From Verrucomicrobiales bacterium (GTDB lineage Bacteria; Verrucomicrobiota; Verrucomicrobiae; Limisphaerales; UBA9464): a stretch of 9,754 bases of DNA. The stretch lies in contig SXXZ01000390.1 of the NCBI GenBank assembly GCA_005789375.1, forward strand, positions 1 through 9,754, in the 5' to 3' direction. The notes beneath the pieces are model-generated. The model searched no databases. It worked only from the letters and a program-made list of their open reading frames with translations, and was not told the DNA's origin. Positions 1 through 7,411 of this stretch are shown one piece after another. Position numbers and translations under genes: made by a program. Within the stretch, counting starts at the first letter, position 1, and each line of letters opens with the position of its first letter.

Positions 1-1555
1 TCTGGAGATCCAGGGAGAACGCTGTCGAATTGCCTGCTGGGTCCGAGATACTGGGATTGGCATCGAACCGGCCGCTCTCGGAAGAATCTTCCAAGAATTC
101 ACCCAGGCTGACGGTTCAACCACTCGCCGCTTCGGGGGCACCGGTCTGGGCTTGTCGATCTCCCGCGAGCTGGCCCGCCGGATGGGTGGCGACATCGAGG
201 TGAGCAGTGAGCCGGGGCATGGTTCGACCTTCACCATGACCGGGGTCTTCGAGATCGTGAGTCACGCCCCCGCGGCACCCGCTCCATGCCCTCTAAAACT
301 GCTCATAGCCGACGCCCATGCAGCCACCTGCCAGTCTTTTGAGCATGAATTGGGTCGCTGTGGAGCCTTAGTCACCCAGGTGCCCACGGCCGCTGCGGCC
401 ATTGATTCTCTGCGACAAGCAGCCGAAGCAGGCCACCCGTTTGATGCTGCGTTCATCGCCCTGCAATTACCGGACATGGATGGCCTGACGGTGGCCCACG
501 AGGTGCACTGCATCGCTGCCATTGCATCCGTGCGGATCATCCTAGTCGCGGCGGTCTCCCAACGCCCGGATCCGAATTTGTTGCGGACGGTGGGAATCGC
601 CGGTCATCTGGTGAAACCCTTCAAACAATCCCGACTGCGGGAGGCGCTCCGAGCGCTGGCTGCCGGAGAAAGCCTCCTGAGCGGACCCAGCCCTACGGAT
701 TCTATTTCTAGAAAAAAAACCCCGAGCGGCCGTTCGCTGAGATTACTGCTGGCCGAAGACAACCTCGTGAACCAGAAGCTGGCCGTCACCCAACTCCGCC
801 GCCTCGGACACAGCGTCGCTGTCGCTTCCAATGGGCGCGAGACGCTGCAGGCCTTGCAACGGGGCCCTTTCGATGCGGTCTTCCTCGACTGTCAAATGCC
901 CGAACTCGACGGCTACGAAACAGCCCGCGAAATCCGCCGTCTGGAGGCCGACCGAAAGTTGGGAAACCGGCTACCCACCTTCTTAATCGCCCTGACGGCC
1001 AATGCCATGGCGGGTGACCGGGAGAAATGCCTCGCGGCCGGCATGGATGAATTTCTCACCAAACCGCTCGATCTCGACCAACTGCCGAGCGTGCTCAACC
1101 GGGCTGTTGGGGCTCCGTCACTGTTGCCGACAGAGACTCCATCACCGATCTCAACCCTCGCGAGACCGACCTCACAAACCTCGGAGGCGTCCCGCCCCGA
1201 CTCGATGCCCATTCTCGATCCCTCCCTGTTGGATTCCTTGCGAACCCTTCGATTCGATGGAGAGCCCGACCCGGTGACCGAGATCATTGATCTATTCCTG
1301 CGCGACACGCCTTCACGCCTTGAAGAGGCAATTGCATCCTTCCATCGGCGGAATGCCACTGGAGTACAGGAGGCCGCACACACCCTGAAGGGCAGCGCGA
1401 ATAATTTAGGAGCCCGCCGATTGGGAGCGGCCGCTGGACGCCTGGAAAACCAGGCATCCACAGGCCGATGGGACCTCATCGATGAACTCCTCCAAGCCGC
1501 CACGACGGAACTTCAGTTGCTAATCCCGGAGCTGGAGAGTCAGCGTTCTCACTGA
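1..1555 (+). CDS. Hybrid sensor histidine kinase, C-terminal part (ATPase end, pseudo-receiver, receiver, HPt); 5' partial
   Basis: The open frame runs in from before the window (first full codon at base 2) and ends with TGA at 1553-1555, giving 517 visible residues. Residues 1-75 are the end of a HATPase_c domain: the G1 box DTGIGI (16-21), the F-box region [11 protein letters not shown] (29-39) and the G2 box GGTGLGLSI (45-53). Residues about 97-220 form a receiver-like domain that lacks the phospho-acceptor: Ala153 sits where Asp is expected, Ala105 replaces one acidic-pocket residue, Ala183 replaces the Thr/Ser, and only Asp104 and Lys205 remain. Residues about 246-370 form a complete receiver with Glu252/Asp253, Asp296 (in [10 protein letters not shown]), Thr332 and Lys354. 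The C-terminus (about 405-515) is an HPt domain with the phospho-histidine motif [12 protein letters not shown] (His460). The family autophosphorylates on a dimerisation-domain histidine, which lies outside the window, and relays phosphate to Asp and then HPt His. By inference the relay uses Asp296 and His460, passing on to an unlinked response regulator. Sensor and dimerisation domains are not visible, so the signal is unknown. Confidence 0.95.
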   Translation, partial: LEIQGERCRIACWVRDTGIGIEPAALGRIFQEFTQADGSTTRRFGGTGLGLSISRELARRMGGDIEVSSEPGHGSTFTMTGVFEIVSHAPAAPAPCPLKLLIADAHAATCQSFEHELGRCGALVTQVPTAAAAIDSLRQAAEAGHPFDAAFIALQLPDMDGLTVAHEVHCIAAIASVRIILVAAVSQRPDPNLLRTVGIAGHLVKPFKQSRLREALRALAAGESLLSGPSPTDSISRKKTPSGRSLRLLLAEDNLVNQKLAVTQLRRLGHSVAVASNGRETLQALQRGPFDAVFLDCQMPELDGYETAREIRRLEADRKLGNRLPTFLIALTANAMAGDREKCLAAGMDEFLTKPLDLDQLPSVLNRAVGAPSLLPTETPSPISTLARPTSQTSEASRPDSMPILDPSLLDSLRTLRFDGEPDPVTEIIDLFLRDTPSRLEEAIASFHRRNATGVQEAAHTLKGSANNLGARRLGAAAGRLENQASTGRWDLIDELLQAATTELQLLIPELESQRSH

Positions 1556-1592
1556 AATTCGCGGAAGAGAAGCTCGATCGCCGACCGCACGC

Positions 1593-2882
1593 TCACTTCA
1601 TCATCGCTTCGATCTCCTCGGCCTCGATGGGGATGTCGGCCATCAGATCTACCGGTCCATTTTCCGTGATGAGGACATCGTTCTCTAGGCGTACCGCGAG
1701 GTCTTCTTCCGGGATGTAGATGGCGGGTTCCACCGTCATCACCCAACCGACGGCGAAGGGTTGATTCATGTGCCCCAAGTCATGGACATCTAGGCCGATC
1801 GGATGCCCATTGCCGTGCATAAACCACTTTTTGACCGGCTTCTTCGAGGGATCGGTGACTTTGACTTTCAGATCCTTCGGCTTCAACAAGCCCAAACCGA
1901 CACATTCCTGGGCGACAAGATCCTCCGCTTCGGCCTGCCACTGGCTCCATATCTTACCCGGGGTGAGACCGGCAATGGAGGCCCGCAACACCCGGAGCAC
2001 GGCGTCATAGACCTGCCGTTGTCGCCGCGTGAACCGACCGTTGACGGGAATGGTGCGTGTCAGGTCTGAGTTGTAATTGGCGTAACTGGCCGCCACATCG
2101 AGCAACAGCACTTCGCCACTTCGACAAACCTGATCGTTGTCGAGGTAGTGGAGCACGCACGAATTCCTGCCGGAACCGATGATCGGATTGTAGGCAAAAT
2201 TACCACGGCGGCGGATGAATTCATGGGCGAACTCCGCCTCCACATCACACTCGTTGACCCCCGGGGCCACGAAGCGACACACCCGTTCGAACCCTGCTTT
2301 CGTGATGGAGCAGGCGTGGCGGATGAGGTCGACCTCCAGAGGATCCTTCACCACCCGGAGCGTGTGGAGCAGCGGTGCCACTCGACGGAAATCGTGCAGC
2401 GGATATCGGGAACGCAAATCGCGGATAAAACGCACATCCCGCGACTCGACCTCCACCACGGCCCGCTTGTGCTCATTGGTGTTGAGCCAGACCGACTGGG
2501 ACTCGCACATCAACCGATGGAGAATCCGGGGAAAGTCCGCCATCCAATGCACGGATCGAATGCCGGAGACCTCCATGGCCTGGGGCTTCGTCAACTTGTG
2601 CCCCTCCCAGATAGCGATGAGTTCGCTGGTCTCGCGCAAGAACAGCATCTCCCGCATGCGCTCGTCTTCGGCAGACGGGAAGATCACCAGAATGGATTCT
2701 TCCTGTTCGATGCCGCTCAAGTAGAACAAGTCGGTGTTAGGCACCATTCTGAGTGTTCCGTCGGCATTGGTAGGAAGAAGGTCATTCGCATTGAGAATGA
2801 CCATGGCCCCAGGCGGGAGCAGCGCGCGAAGTCGCTTTCGGTTCTGGGAAAACAGAGCGGACGGGATCGGAGCGTGTCTCAC
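1593..2882 (-). CDS. pepP: Xaa-Pro aminopeptidase-like M24B metallopeptidase
   Basis: 429 residues, close to the length of E. coli PepP. It is predicted to remove N-terminal residues from peptides with proline in second position, using two metal ions in the cytoplasm. Residues about 5-130 are the AMP_N domain (FSQNRKRLRALLPPGAMVIL, then NTDLFYLSGIEQEES). Residues about 180-420 are the pita-bread M24 domain with all five metal ligands: Asp262, Asp273 (LLLDVAASYANYNSDLTRTIP region), His360 (HGNGHPIGLDVHD), Glu385 (TVEPAIYIPEE) and Glu400 (VRLENDVLIT). Accessory His245, His356, His367 and Arg398 are also present. The start is GTG at 2882. The frame upstream has no ATG before an in-frame TGA, and a GGAG lies only 3 bases from the GTG (another GGGAG lies 12 bases away), so initiation looks weak. 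It follows folK by 66 bases on the same strand and converges on the histidine kinase gene, with 37 bases between the stops. The metallopeptidase call is firm. The exact symbol is less so, because PepQ-like proteins share the catalytic set. Confidence 0.93.
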   Translation of the reverse strand: MRHAPIPSALFSQNRKRLRALLPPGAMVILNANDLLPTNADGTLRMVPNTDLFYLSGIEQEESILVIFPSAEDERMREMLFLRETSELIAIWEGHKLTKPQAMEVSGIRSVHWMADFPRILHRLMCESQSVWLNTNEHKRAVVEVESRDVRFIRDLRSRYPLHDFRRVAPLLHTLRVVKDPLEVDLIRHACSITKAGFERVCRFVAPGVNECDVEAEFAHEFIRRRGNFAYNPIIGSGRNSCVLHYLDNDQVCRSGEVLLLDVAASYANYNSDLTRTIPVNGRFTRRQRQVYDAVLRVLRASIAGLTPGKIWSQWQAEAEDLVAQECVGLGLLKPKDLKVKVTDPSKKPVKKWFMHGNGHPIGLDVHDLGHMNQPFAVGWVMTVEPAIYIPEEDLAVRLENDVLITENGPVDLMADIPIEAEEIEAMMK

Positions 2883-2948
2883 GGGCTCCAGATTCTCCCG
2901 GCGGGCGGCCTCGTCAATCCTCGGATGTGCCCCTCCCCGAGCTCAGGG

Positions 2949-3464
2949 TCATCGTGCACCCGTACAAATTCTCAACAGAGCGTCCGGAGGGAGTCGTTGA
3001 AGAGCTTCAGTGATCGAAGCCCCCTCGCCGGGAAAACGGTAGCCAGAATCCAATTCTGCCAAGGGCTGTAACACGAACCGACGAACCTGAGCCCTAGGGT
3101 GAGGCAAGACCAGTTGCGGCGTGTCGCGGGTTTCACCATCCCACGCGATGAGGTCCAAATCGAGGGGGCGAGATTCGTTGTGCACGACCTTCGGACGACG
3201 TCCGGCCTCGACCTCCACGGATTGTAGAAACGCCAGCAGCGACTCCGGAGTTTCTCCATCTTTAGGAACCAAGATAGCCACCGCATTGGTGAAGGTCGGT
3301 GAACCCGGTGGACAGTCTACCGGAGTGCTGGTCCAGAGCGACGAACGCTGCAGGAGCCTGCTCGAACGGTCTTCTAAACGATCCATCGCCCACCGAATGA
3401 GGGATGCCGAATCGCCGAGGTTCGACCCAAAAGCGACCACAACCTGGACCGGGATAAAATCCAT
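2949..3464 (-). CDS. folK: 2-amino-4-hydroxy-6-hydroxymethyldihydropteridine diphosphokinase (HPPK)
   Basis: 171 residues, normal length for a monofunctional HPPK. It transfers pyrophosphate from ATP to 6-hydroxymethyl-7,8-dihydropterin, the step before dihydropteroate synthase in folate synthesis, in the cytoplasm. Visible motifs are the N-terminal AFGSNLGDS (11-19), the pterin-side SSLWTSTPVD with FTNAV following (41-62), the metal-binding RPLDLDLI (Asp102 and Asp104 bind the two Mg2+ ions in the family) and LPHPRAQVRRFVLQPLAE (starting at 120). The start is ATG at 3464. The 16 bases before it show no clear ribosome binding site, so translation may depend on coupling to dapB, whose stop lies 35 bases upstream. 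No folB, folP or folE is present in the window, so the gene is separated from the rest of its pathway here and sits between dapB and the pepP-like gene. Confidence 0.96.
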   Translation of the reverse strand: MDFIPVQVVVAFGSNLGDSASLIRWAMDRLEDRSSRLLQRSSLWTSTPVDCPPGSPTFTNAVAILVPKDGETPESLLAFLQSVEVEAGRRPKVVHNESRPLDLDLIAWDGETRDTPQLVLPHPRAQVRRFVLQPLAELDSGYRFPGEGASITEALQRLPPDALLRICTGAR

Positions 3465-3499
3465 GCGACAGAGCGGTATGAATGCTGGGGCGGATCGAC

Positions 3500-4234
3500 T
3501 CAGTGCAAGCCCAGCACATCCTGCATGCTGTAAATGCCGGGAGCCTTACCGACCACCCAATCCGAGGCCCGAAGCGCTCCCTGGGCAAACGTGTCGCGAC
3601 TGCTGGCCTTGTGGGTCAGTTCGACCCGCTCCCCCACCGCGGCGAAGAGGACGGTGTGATCTCCCACCACATCGCCGCCGCGCACCGCATGGATACCGAT
3701 TTCCGAGGGCGTGCGGGCGCCGACAATGCCGTGCCGGCCGTGACGCAGCGCGTCGTCCAACTGGACCTTGCGGACATCGCCCAGAATTTCCAACAAGGTG
3801 GTCGCCGTCCCGCTGGGCGCGTCCTTCTTGAGCCGGTGATGAGTCTCGATCACTTCGAGGTCGAAGGAAGTCCCGAGAATTTCGGCTGCCTTGCGAGTGA
3901 GCCAGAAGAGGGTGTTCACCCCGGTCGAGTAGTTCGAGGCCCAGACCATTGGAATCTGAGTCGCAGCCGACCGGATGGCCGCCTTCTCCGCCTCGCTGTG
4001 ACCTGTGGTGCCGATGACTAGGGCTTTTCCGTGGGCCGCACACAAGGCAGCCACCTGCGCAGTGGCGTCATGGTGCGTGAAGTCGATCACCGCATCGGCC
4101 TGTGGAAGGACCGCCGCCAAATCATCGCCGACATCCAGCCCGGCAACGACCTGCAATTGCGGATGATCCTTGGCACACGACAGCAGTGCCTGACCCATCC
4201 GCCCCTTGGAACCCGTGATGATGATGCGCGTCAC
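3500..4234 (-). CDS. dapB: 4-hydroxy-tetrahydrodipicolinate reductase
   Basis: With the start chosen here the protein has 244 residues, within the normal range for DapB. It reduces 4-hydroxy-tetrahydrodipicolinate to tetrahydrodipicolinate with NAD(P)H in the lysine and diaminopimelate (peptidoglycan) pathway. Visible motifs are the Rossmann loop IIITGSKGRMGQ (4-15), DFTHHDAT (51-58), VIGTTG (73-78), the SNYSTGVN segment, the catalytic signature ETHHRLKKDAPSGTA (130-144; His132/His133 and Lys137) and the C-terminal substrate loop IHAVRGGDVVGDHTVLFA. The start is taken as GTG at 4234: it puts the Rossmann strand right at the N-terminus, as the family has it, and AGGG lies 8 bases upstream (4243-4246). 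A TTG at 4270 would add 12 basic residues with no counterpart known to me. It is the first gene of the probable dapB-folK-pepP transcription unit and divergent from the membrane protein at 4372. Confidence 0.96.
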   Translation of the reverse strand: MTRIIITGSKGRMGQALLSCAKDHPQLQVVAGLDVGDDLAAVLPQADAVIDFTHHDATAQVAALCAAHGKALVIGTTGHSEAEKAAIRSAATQIPMVWASNYSTGVNTLFWLTRKAAEILGTSFDLEVIETHHRLKKDAPSGTATTLLEILGDVRKVQLDDALRHGRHGIVGARTPSEIGIHAVRGGDVVGDHTVLFAAVGERVELTHKASSRDTFAQGALRASDWVVGKAPGIYSMQDVLGLH

Positions 4235-4371
4235 GAGTCGAACCCTACTGCGATGTCTCCCGGCGAACAAGAAAGCCGATGCTCACCCTTTTCACTCAAA
4301 GCGCTCAAGACCGACGGCTCATTGCTTCCGGTGGCCAGAAACCGCGTTCTGGTGTTCTCTGGTCCGACTTC
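4235..4371. other. Divergent intergenic region between dapB and a membrane protein gene
   Basis: These 137 bases separate the chosen dapB start (GTG, minus strand) from the chosen start of the membrane protein (ATG 4372, plus strand), so promoters for both should lie here. I could not find a convincing -35/-10 pair or operator on either strand. The plus-strand frame is open from an ATG at 4279. If that were the true start, the gap would shrink to 44 bases and the membrane protein would gain 31 mostly polar residues. Confidence 0.4.
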
Positions 4372-5094
4372 ATGGCAATACCCGGAGCCCCCTTGAAACC
4401 CATCCCCCACTTTGTGCGATGGGTGGGGCGAATCCTGGGCTGGACAGGGAGCATCGGCCTCGTAGCGATCGGGGTCTCGACCGAGGATATGACCCCTCGG
4501 GGAGCCGGTTGGTTCTTGGGTGGATTCACTCTGGCAATCGCCCTAGAAACCCACCGCTGGTTGCCCACCCAGAACACCGTCGCGGCCGCCGGCCTGATTT
4601 CACTGGTAGGAAGCATCATGGCTACCCTTCTAGGCTTTGGCTCTCCAGCAGCCTTGAAGCTCAATTTACTTATCTGGTTTAGCCACCTTCTGGCCAGCCG
4701 TGGGCTTACCCGCTACCTGCTCCGCCCCTGGCGCAGTCGCTCTGGTTATGGCGTGGGTGTTCTGATTGGGACGACCGTGTTGTCCGGAGTGTCCATAGGG
4801 CTCTCGCTGGCCATCCTCGGCCTTCCCATCTCAATGCCAGGACTCGGACTCCTGTGGGTCGGTGCTGGCATAGCTCTCCTCAGTGCCAGTGTGTGGCTTT
4901 TGGTGAAAAAGCCGATTCCCGAGGTGCCGAACCTGTTTCCCGCAGGGTTGTGGCTCATTCTGACGCTGACTCAACTCATGGCCGGAGTGGCCACCGGACA
5001 CAGTATCGAGGCCGCCTGGGCGGGCACACTGGCTCTCGCCGCGACCCTGGGAATTTACAGAACCCTGCGCACCGGACGACGCCAGATTCATTGA
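4372..5094 (+). CDS. Uncharacterised multi-pass inner-membrane protein
   Basis: 240 residues from the ATG at 4372. I do not recognise the family. The sequence is mostly hydrophobic, with about seven or eight likely membrane segments near residues 19-36, 45-60, 68-88, 95-110, 127-150, 156-178, 187-207 and 213-230. A short basic N-terminus (MAIPGAPLKPIPHFVRW) and a basic end (RTLRTGRRQIH) flank them. Between segments four and five is an arginine-rich loop (RYLLRPWRSRSGYG, 114-127), probably cytoplasmic. No conserved catalytic motif, signal peptide or transport signature stands out. An ATG at 4279 gives a 271-residue form, but the extra part is polar and starts closer to dapB. Neither start has a clear ribosome binding site. 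The last 7 bases overlap the end of the convergent CNNM gene. The neighbouring three-gene membrane operon is suggestive but does not show a shared function. Confidence 0.75.
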   Translation: MAIPGAPLKPIPHFVRWVGRILGWTGSIGLVAIGVSTEDMTPRGAGWFLGGFTLAIALETHRWLPTQNTVAAAGLISLVGSIMATLLGFGSPAALKLNLLIWFSHLLASRGLTRYLLRPWRSRSGYGVGVLIGTTVLSGVSIGLSLAILGLPISMPGLGLLWVGAGIALLSASVWLLVKKPIPEVPNLFPAGLWLILTLTQLMAGVATGHSIEAAWAGTLALAATLGIYRTLRTGRRQIH

Positions 5095-6425
5095 TCCTCG
5101 GAGACCGGTGCCTTCGCGCGGACCAAAAGAACCCGCGAAGCCCGCATTCCATCCAACTCGCACACCGTCAACTGATGGTTACCGAGAGCCACCGAATCGC
5201 CAACTTTGGCAAAGCCACCCAGTTGTTCGGTCATCCAACCACCGACCGTATTGACCTCCGAGGCCTCCACGGGTTCATCAACCAACTCCGACAGCTCAAA
5301 GAGAGGAAGCGCCCCGTCCAATCGCCATTGGCCATCGCCCAACACCTCGATGCGCGGTTTTTCTTGGTCGAACTCATCTTGAATCTGACCCACCAGTTCT
5401 TCGAGGACGTTCTCCAAGGTCACCATGCCGGTGGTACTGCCGTATTCATCCACCACCACCGCCAGATGAAGGCGACGGTCCAGAAAGAGTTGCAGCAACC
5501 GGTCTAATCGAGCGGTCTCTGGGACGTAGATGACCGGCTTGGAACTGGCTTGCAGATTTGAAGCCAACCCAGCCGCACTCCGGCGCAGGTAGATGTCCTT
5601 GACGTGCACCACGCCCACCAGCCGGTCGAGATCTCCTCCATCGCTCAATGGAAACCGAGAATACCGAGTCTCGTCGGCCACACGGAGGCATTCGGCGATG
5701 GGACGTCGAATGTCTAGGGCCACGATCTCCCGCCGAGGTCGCATTACTTCACGCACCCTCCGTCTTCCGAGGTCGAGGGAGTTTTGAACGATTTCACGGG
5801 CCAACACCGAACTCCCACCGGCAGCCAACGTGGAACCCAGCATCAATCGAAGCTCGTCCTCCGAATGCACCTCACCATGACCCGAGGTCTCGATACCCAA
5901 TCGTTGCAACACCCAGAGCGACGTCCAGTTCAGCACCCAAATCAAGGGATAGGTCACCACGTAGAACCAGTGGAGCGGATAGGCCACCCAGAGCGACGCG
6001 GGCAGCGGGCGTTTAATGGCAATGAATTTGGGGGCCTGCTCTCCCACCACGACATGGAAAAAGGTCACCGCCATGATGCCCACCGAGGCCGAAAGCAGGT
6101 GCCGCAATTGGGCCGACTCAATTTGAAACCAGCCAAACACCGGTTCTAAAAGTGCAGCAAAGACGGGCTCGGCCACCCATCCCAGAGCAAGGCTCGCCAA
6201 GGTAATGCCCAACTGGCAGGCGCTCAGGTACCCATCGAGATGACCTAGAATATGGCGAACCATCCCGGCCCGTCGGTGGCGTCGCTGGACATACCCTTCC
6301 AACTGGGTGTCCCGGACCTTCACCAGAGCGAATTCGGCCGCGACGAAAAACCCATTGAACGCCACCAGCGACAAGGCCAGCGATAGCTTGCCCACCACTT
6401 CGAGGACCGAAGAGGAGTCACTCAT
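5088..6425 (-). CDS. CNNM/DUF21-CBS-CorC_HlyC membrane protein (YrkA/YtfL-like), third gene of operon
   Basis: 445 residues, the full-length architecture of the hemolysin C/CorC family. An N-terminal DUF21 (CNNM transmembrane) domain spans about 10-180, with segments near 12-36, 69-95, 108-130 and 142-172. Signatures are FNGFFVAAEFALVKVRDTQLEG, SACQLGITLASLALGWVAEP and VVVGEQAPKFIAIKRP. A CBS pair follows at about 225-350, including VREVMRPRREIVALD, then VVVDEYGSTTGMVTLENVLEELVGQIQDE region at 323-351. A CorC_HlyC domain lies at about 358-437 (DGQWRLDGALPLFELSELV onward). Family members are linked to Mg2+/Co2+ efflux or resistance, and the hemolysin name is historical. The start is ATG at 6425, inside an ATGA overlap with the previous stop, with AGAGG 7 bases upstream (6433-6437). 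The gene ends 7 bases inside the convergent membrane-protein gene. Of the three paralogues this is the canonical SxxN-less 'GITLAS' plus GE..PK type. Confidence 0.93.
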   Translation of the reverse strand: MSDSSSVLEVVGKLSLALSLVAFNGFFVAAEFALVKVRDTQLEGYVQRRHRRAGMVRHILGHLDGYLSACQLGITLASLALGWVAEPVFAALLEPVFGWFQIESAQLRHLLSASVGIMAVTFFHVVVGEQAPKFIAIKRPLPASLWVAYPLHWFYVVTYPLIWVLNWTSLWVLQRLGIETSGHGEVHSEDELRLMLGSTLAAGGSSVLAREIVQNSLDLGRRRVREVMRPRREIVALDIRRPIAECLRVADETRYSRFPLSDGGDLDRLVGVVHVKDIYLRRSAAGLASNLQASSKPVIYVPETARLDRLLQLFLDRRLHLAVVVDEYGSTTGMVTLENVLEELVGQIQDEFDQEKPRIEVLGDGQWRLDGALPLFELSELVDEPVEASEVNTVGGWMTEQLGGFAKVGDSVALGNHQLTVCELDGMRASRVLLVRAKAPVSEDQ

Positions 6426-7411
6426 GATTGCACCTCTAAAAATAAAGCCCCGAGAACATCCGACAGCGTCACGATCCCCACCTCGACACCACCGGGTCCG
6501 CGGACGATTGCCAGATGCTCACCCGACCGCTGAAAGGCTCGAAGAGCCTCCTCGATGCGCATTGAATCCTCTAAGAAAAGCGCTGGCCGCAACCAATCTC
6601 GCGCCGTCGTGCGTTGGCCGTCTGGTTCCGAATACAGCACGTCCTTAAGGCTCACGATTCCCTCGATCCGACGGCCTGCCCCTCGGCTACTCCATACAGG
6701 CATGCGAGTCCGCCCTTCCCGACGACACAAGTCCCGGATCTCTTCTAAGGTGGCCGAGGCTGTGATGGTCTGGACGGAATCCAACGGTTTGGCCACCCGG
6801 GAGAGCGTGAGATTCTGGGCATCAATCACGCGGTTGATGAGCGAGCGTTCGGTCTTGGACAGCTCACCCGTGCTCGATTGGATCAAGGCCTTGAGTTCAT
6901 CCCGATTAGCAAAGAGACGGCTGCTGAGAGCGCGGTCACCGGTCACCCAAAGGAGCCCTTGCGCAAATCGCCCCACCAGGAACACCGCGGGCGACAGCAT
7001 CCAGTGGATGGCTGCAAAGACCGGCAGCAGCAATAGGCAGAGCCTATTGGGCATTCGTTGAAACAAACGCTTAGGCAACAATTCGCAAACCAAGTAAATA
7101 GCCAGTCCGGTTGCCAGCAGCATCGGCCACAACGTCCATTCGCGACCCTTGGCCCATCCCTGAAGGTCCTGCCAAATGAGTGCCACTGCTGAAAAATTAG
7201 CCACCGTGTTGCCCACGAGAATGGTCCACAAAAAGTCCTCCGGTCGATCCATGTAGGCAAGCAGGCGACGAGCATTGCCACTGCCAGCTCGAGCTCGCTG
7301 CCGCACACGGAGTCGACTCAGGGCAAAGACCCCGGACTCCATGCCCGAGAGAAAAAAGGACACCAGCAGCCAGCCGGCCACCGAAGTCCAGTGCATCAGC
7401 TCGTGGTTCAC
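6422..7411 (-). CDS. CNNM/DUF21-CBS membrane protein without CorC_HlyC domain, second gene of operon
   Basis: 329 residues, about 100 shorter than its neighbours. The DUF21 domain covers about 8-165 with FFLSGMESGVFALSRLRVRQRA (19-40), ILVGNTVANFSAVAL (64-78) and CELLPKRLFQRMPN (109-122). A CBS pair spans about 205-325: SRVAKPLDSVQTI, GIVSLKDVLYSE and AIVRGPGGVEVGIVTLSDVL. The protein stops directly after the second CBS domain, so the usual CorC_HlyC domain is absent. The second CBS motif reads RGPGGVEVG where both neighbours have DEYGSxxG. The start is GTG at 7411, overlapping the upstream TGA as GTGA, with GGAGG 7 bases upstream (7419-7423). The open frame extends to 7534, but that part merely overlaps the upstream gene. 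The 3' end overlaps the next gene by ATGA. The likely role is in divalent cation transport or its control; the missing domain suggests a partner or regulatory subunit, which is inference. Confidence 0.9.
   Translation of the reverse strand: MNHELMHWTSVAGWLLVSFFLSGMESGVFALSRLRVRQRARAGSGNARRLLAYMDRPEDFLWTILVGNTVANFSAVALIWQDLQGWAKGREWTLWPMLLATGLAIYLVCELLPKRLFQRMPNRLCLLLLPVFAAIHWMLSPAVFLVGRFAQGLLWVTGDRALSSRLFANRDELKALIQSSTGELSKTERSLINRVIDAQNLTLSRVAKPLDSVQTITASATLEEIRDLCRREGRTRMPVWSSRGAGRRIEGIVSLKDVLYSEPDGQRTTARDWLRPALFLEDSMRIEEALRAFQRSGEHLAIVRGPGGVEVGIVTLSDVLGALFLEVQS
6433..6437 (-). promoter_or_regulatory. Ribosome binding site of the third CNNM gene
   Basis: AGAGG on the minus strand with a 7-base spacer to the ATG at 6425. 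It is located in the last codons of the second CNNM gene. With the ATGA overlap it supports coupled but independently recognised initiation. Confidence 0.75.

Noticed and set aside
913..1503. 196-residue minus-strand open frame inside the histidine kinase
   Set aside because: It covers the intact REC2 and HPt coding sequence in an antisense frame, is rich in Arg/Ser and has no domain. It is a GC-rich shadow.
1556..1592. Bidirectional terminator between the kinase and the pepP-like gene
   Set aside because: The 37 bases contain no GC stem followed by a T run on either strand, only short palindromes such as CGATCG.
2148..3071. 307-residue open frame on the plus strand over the pepP-like gene
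   Set aside because: It is a shadow of the well-supported minus-strand metallopeptidase, has no recognisable motif and also runs into folK.
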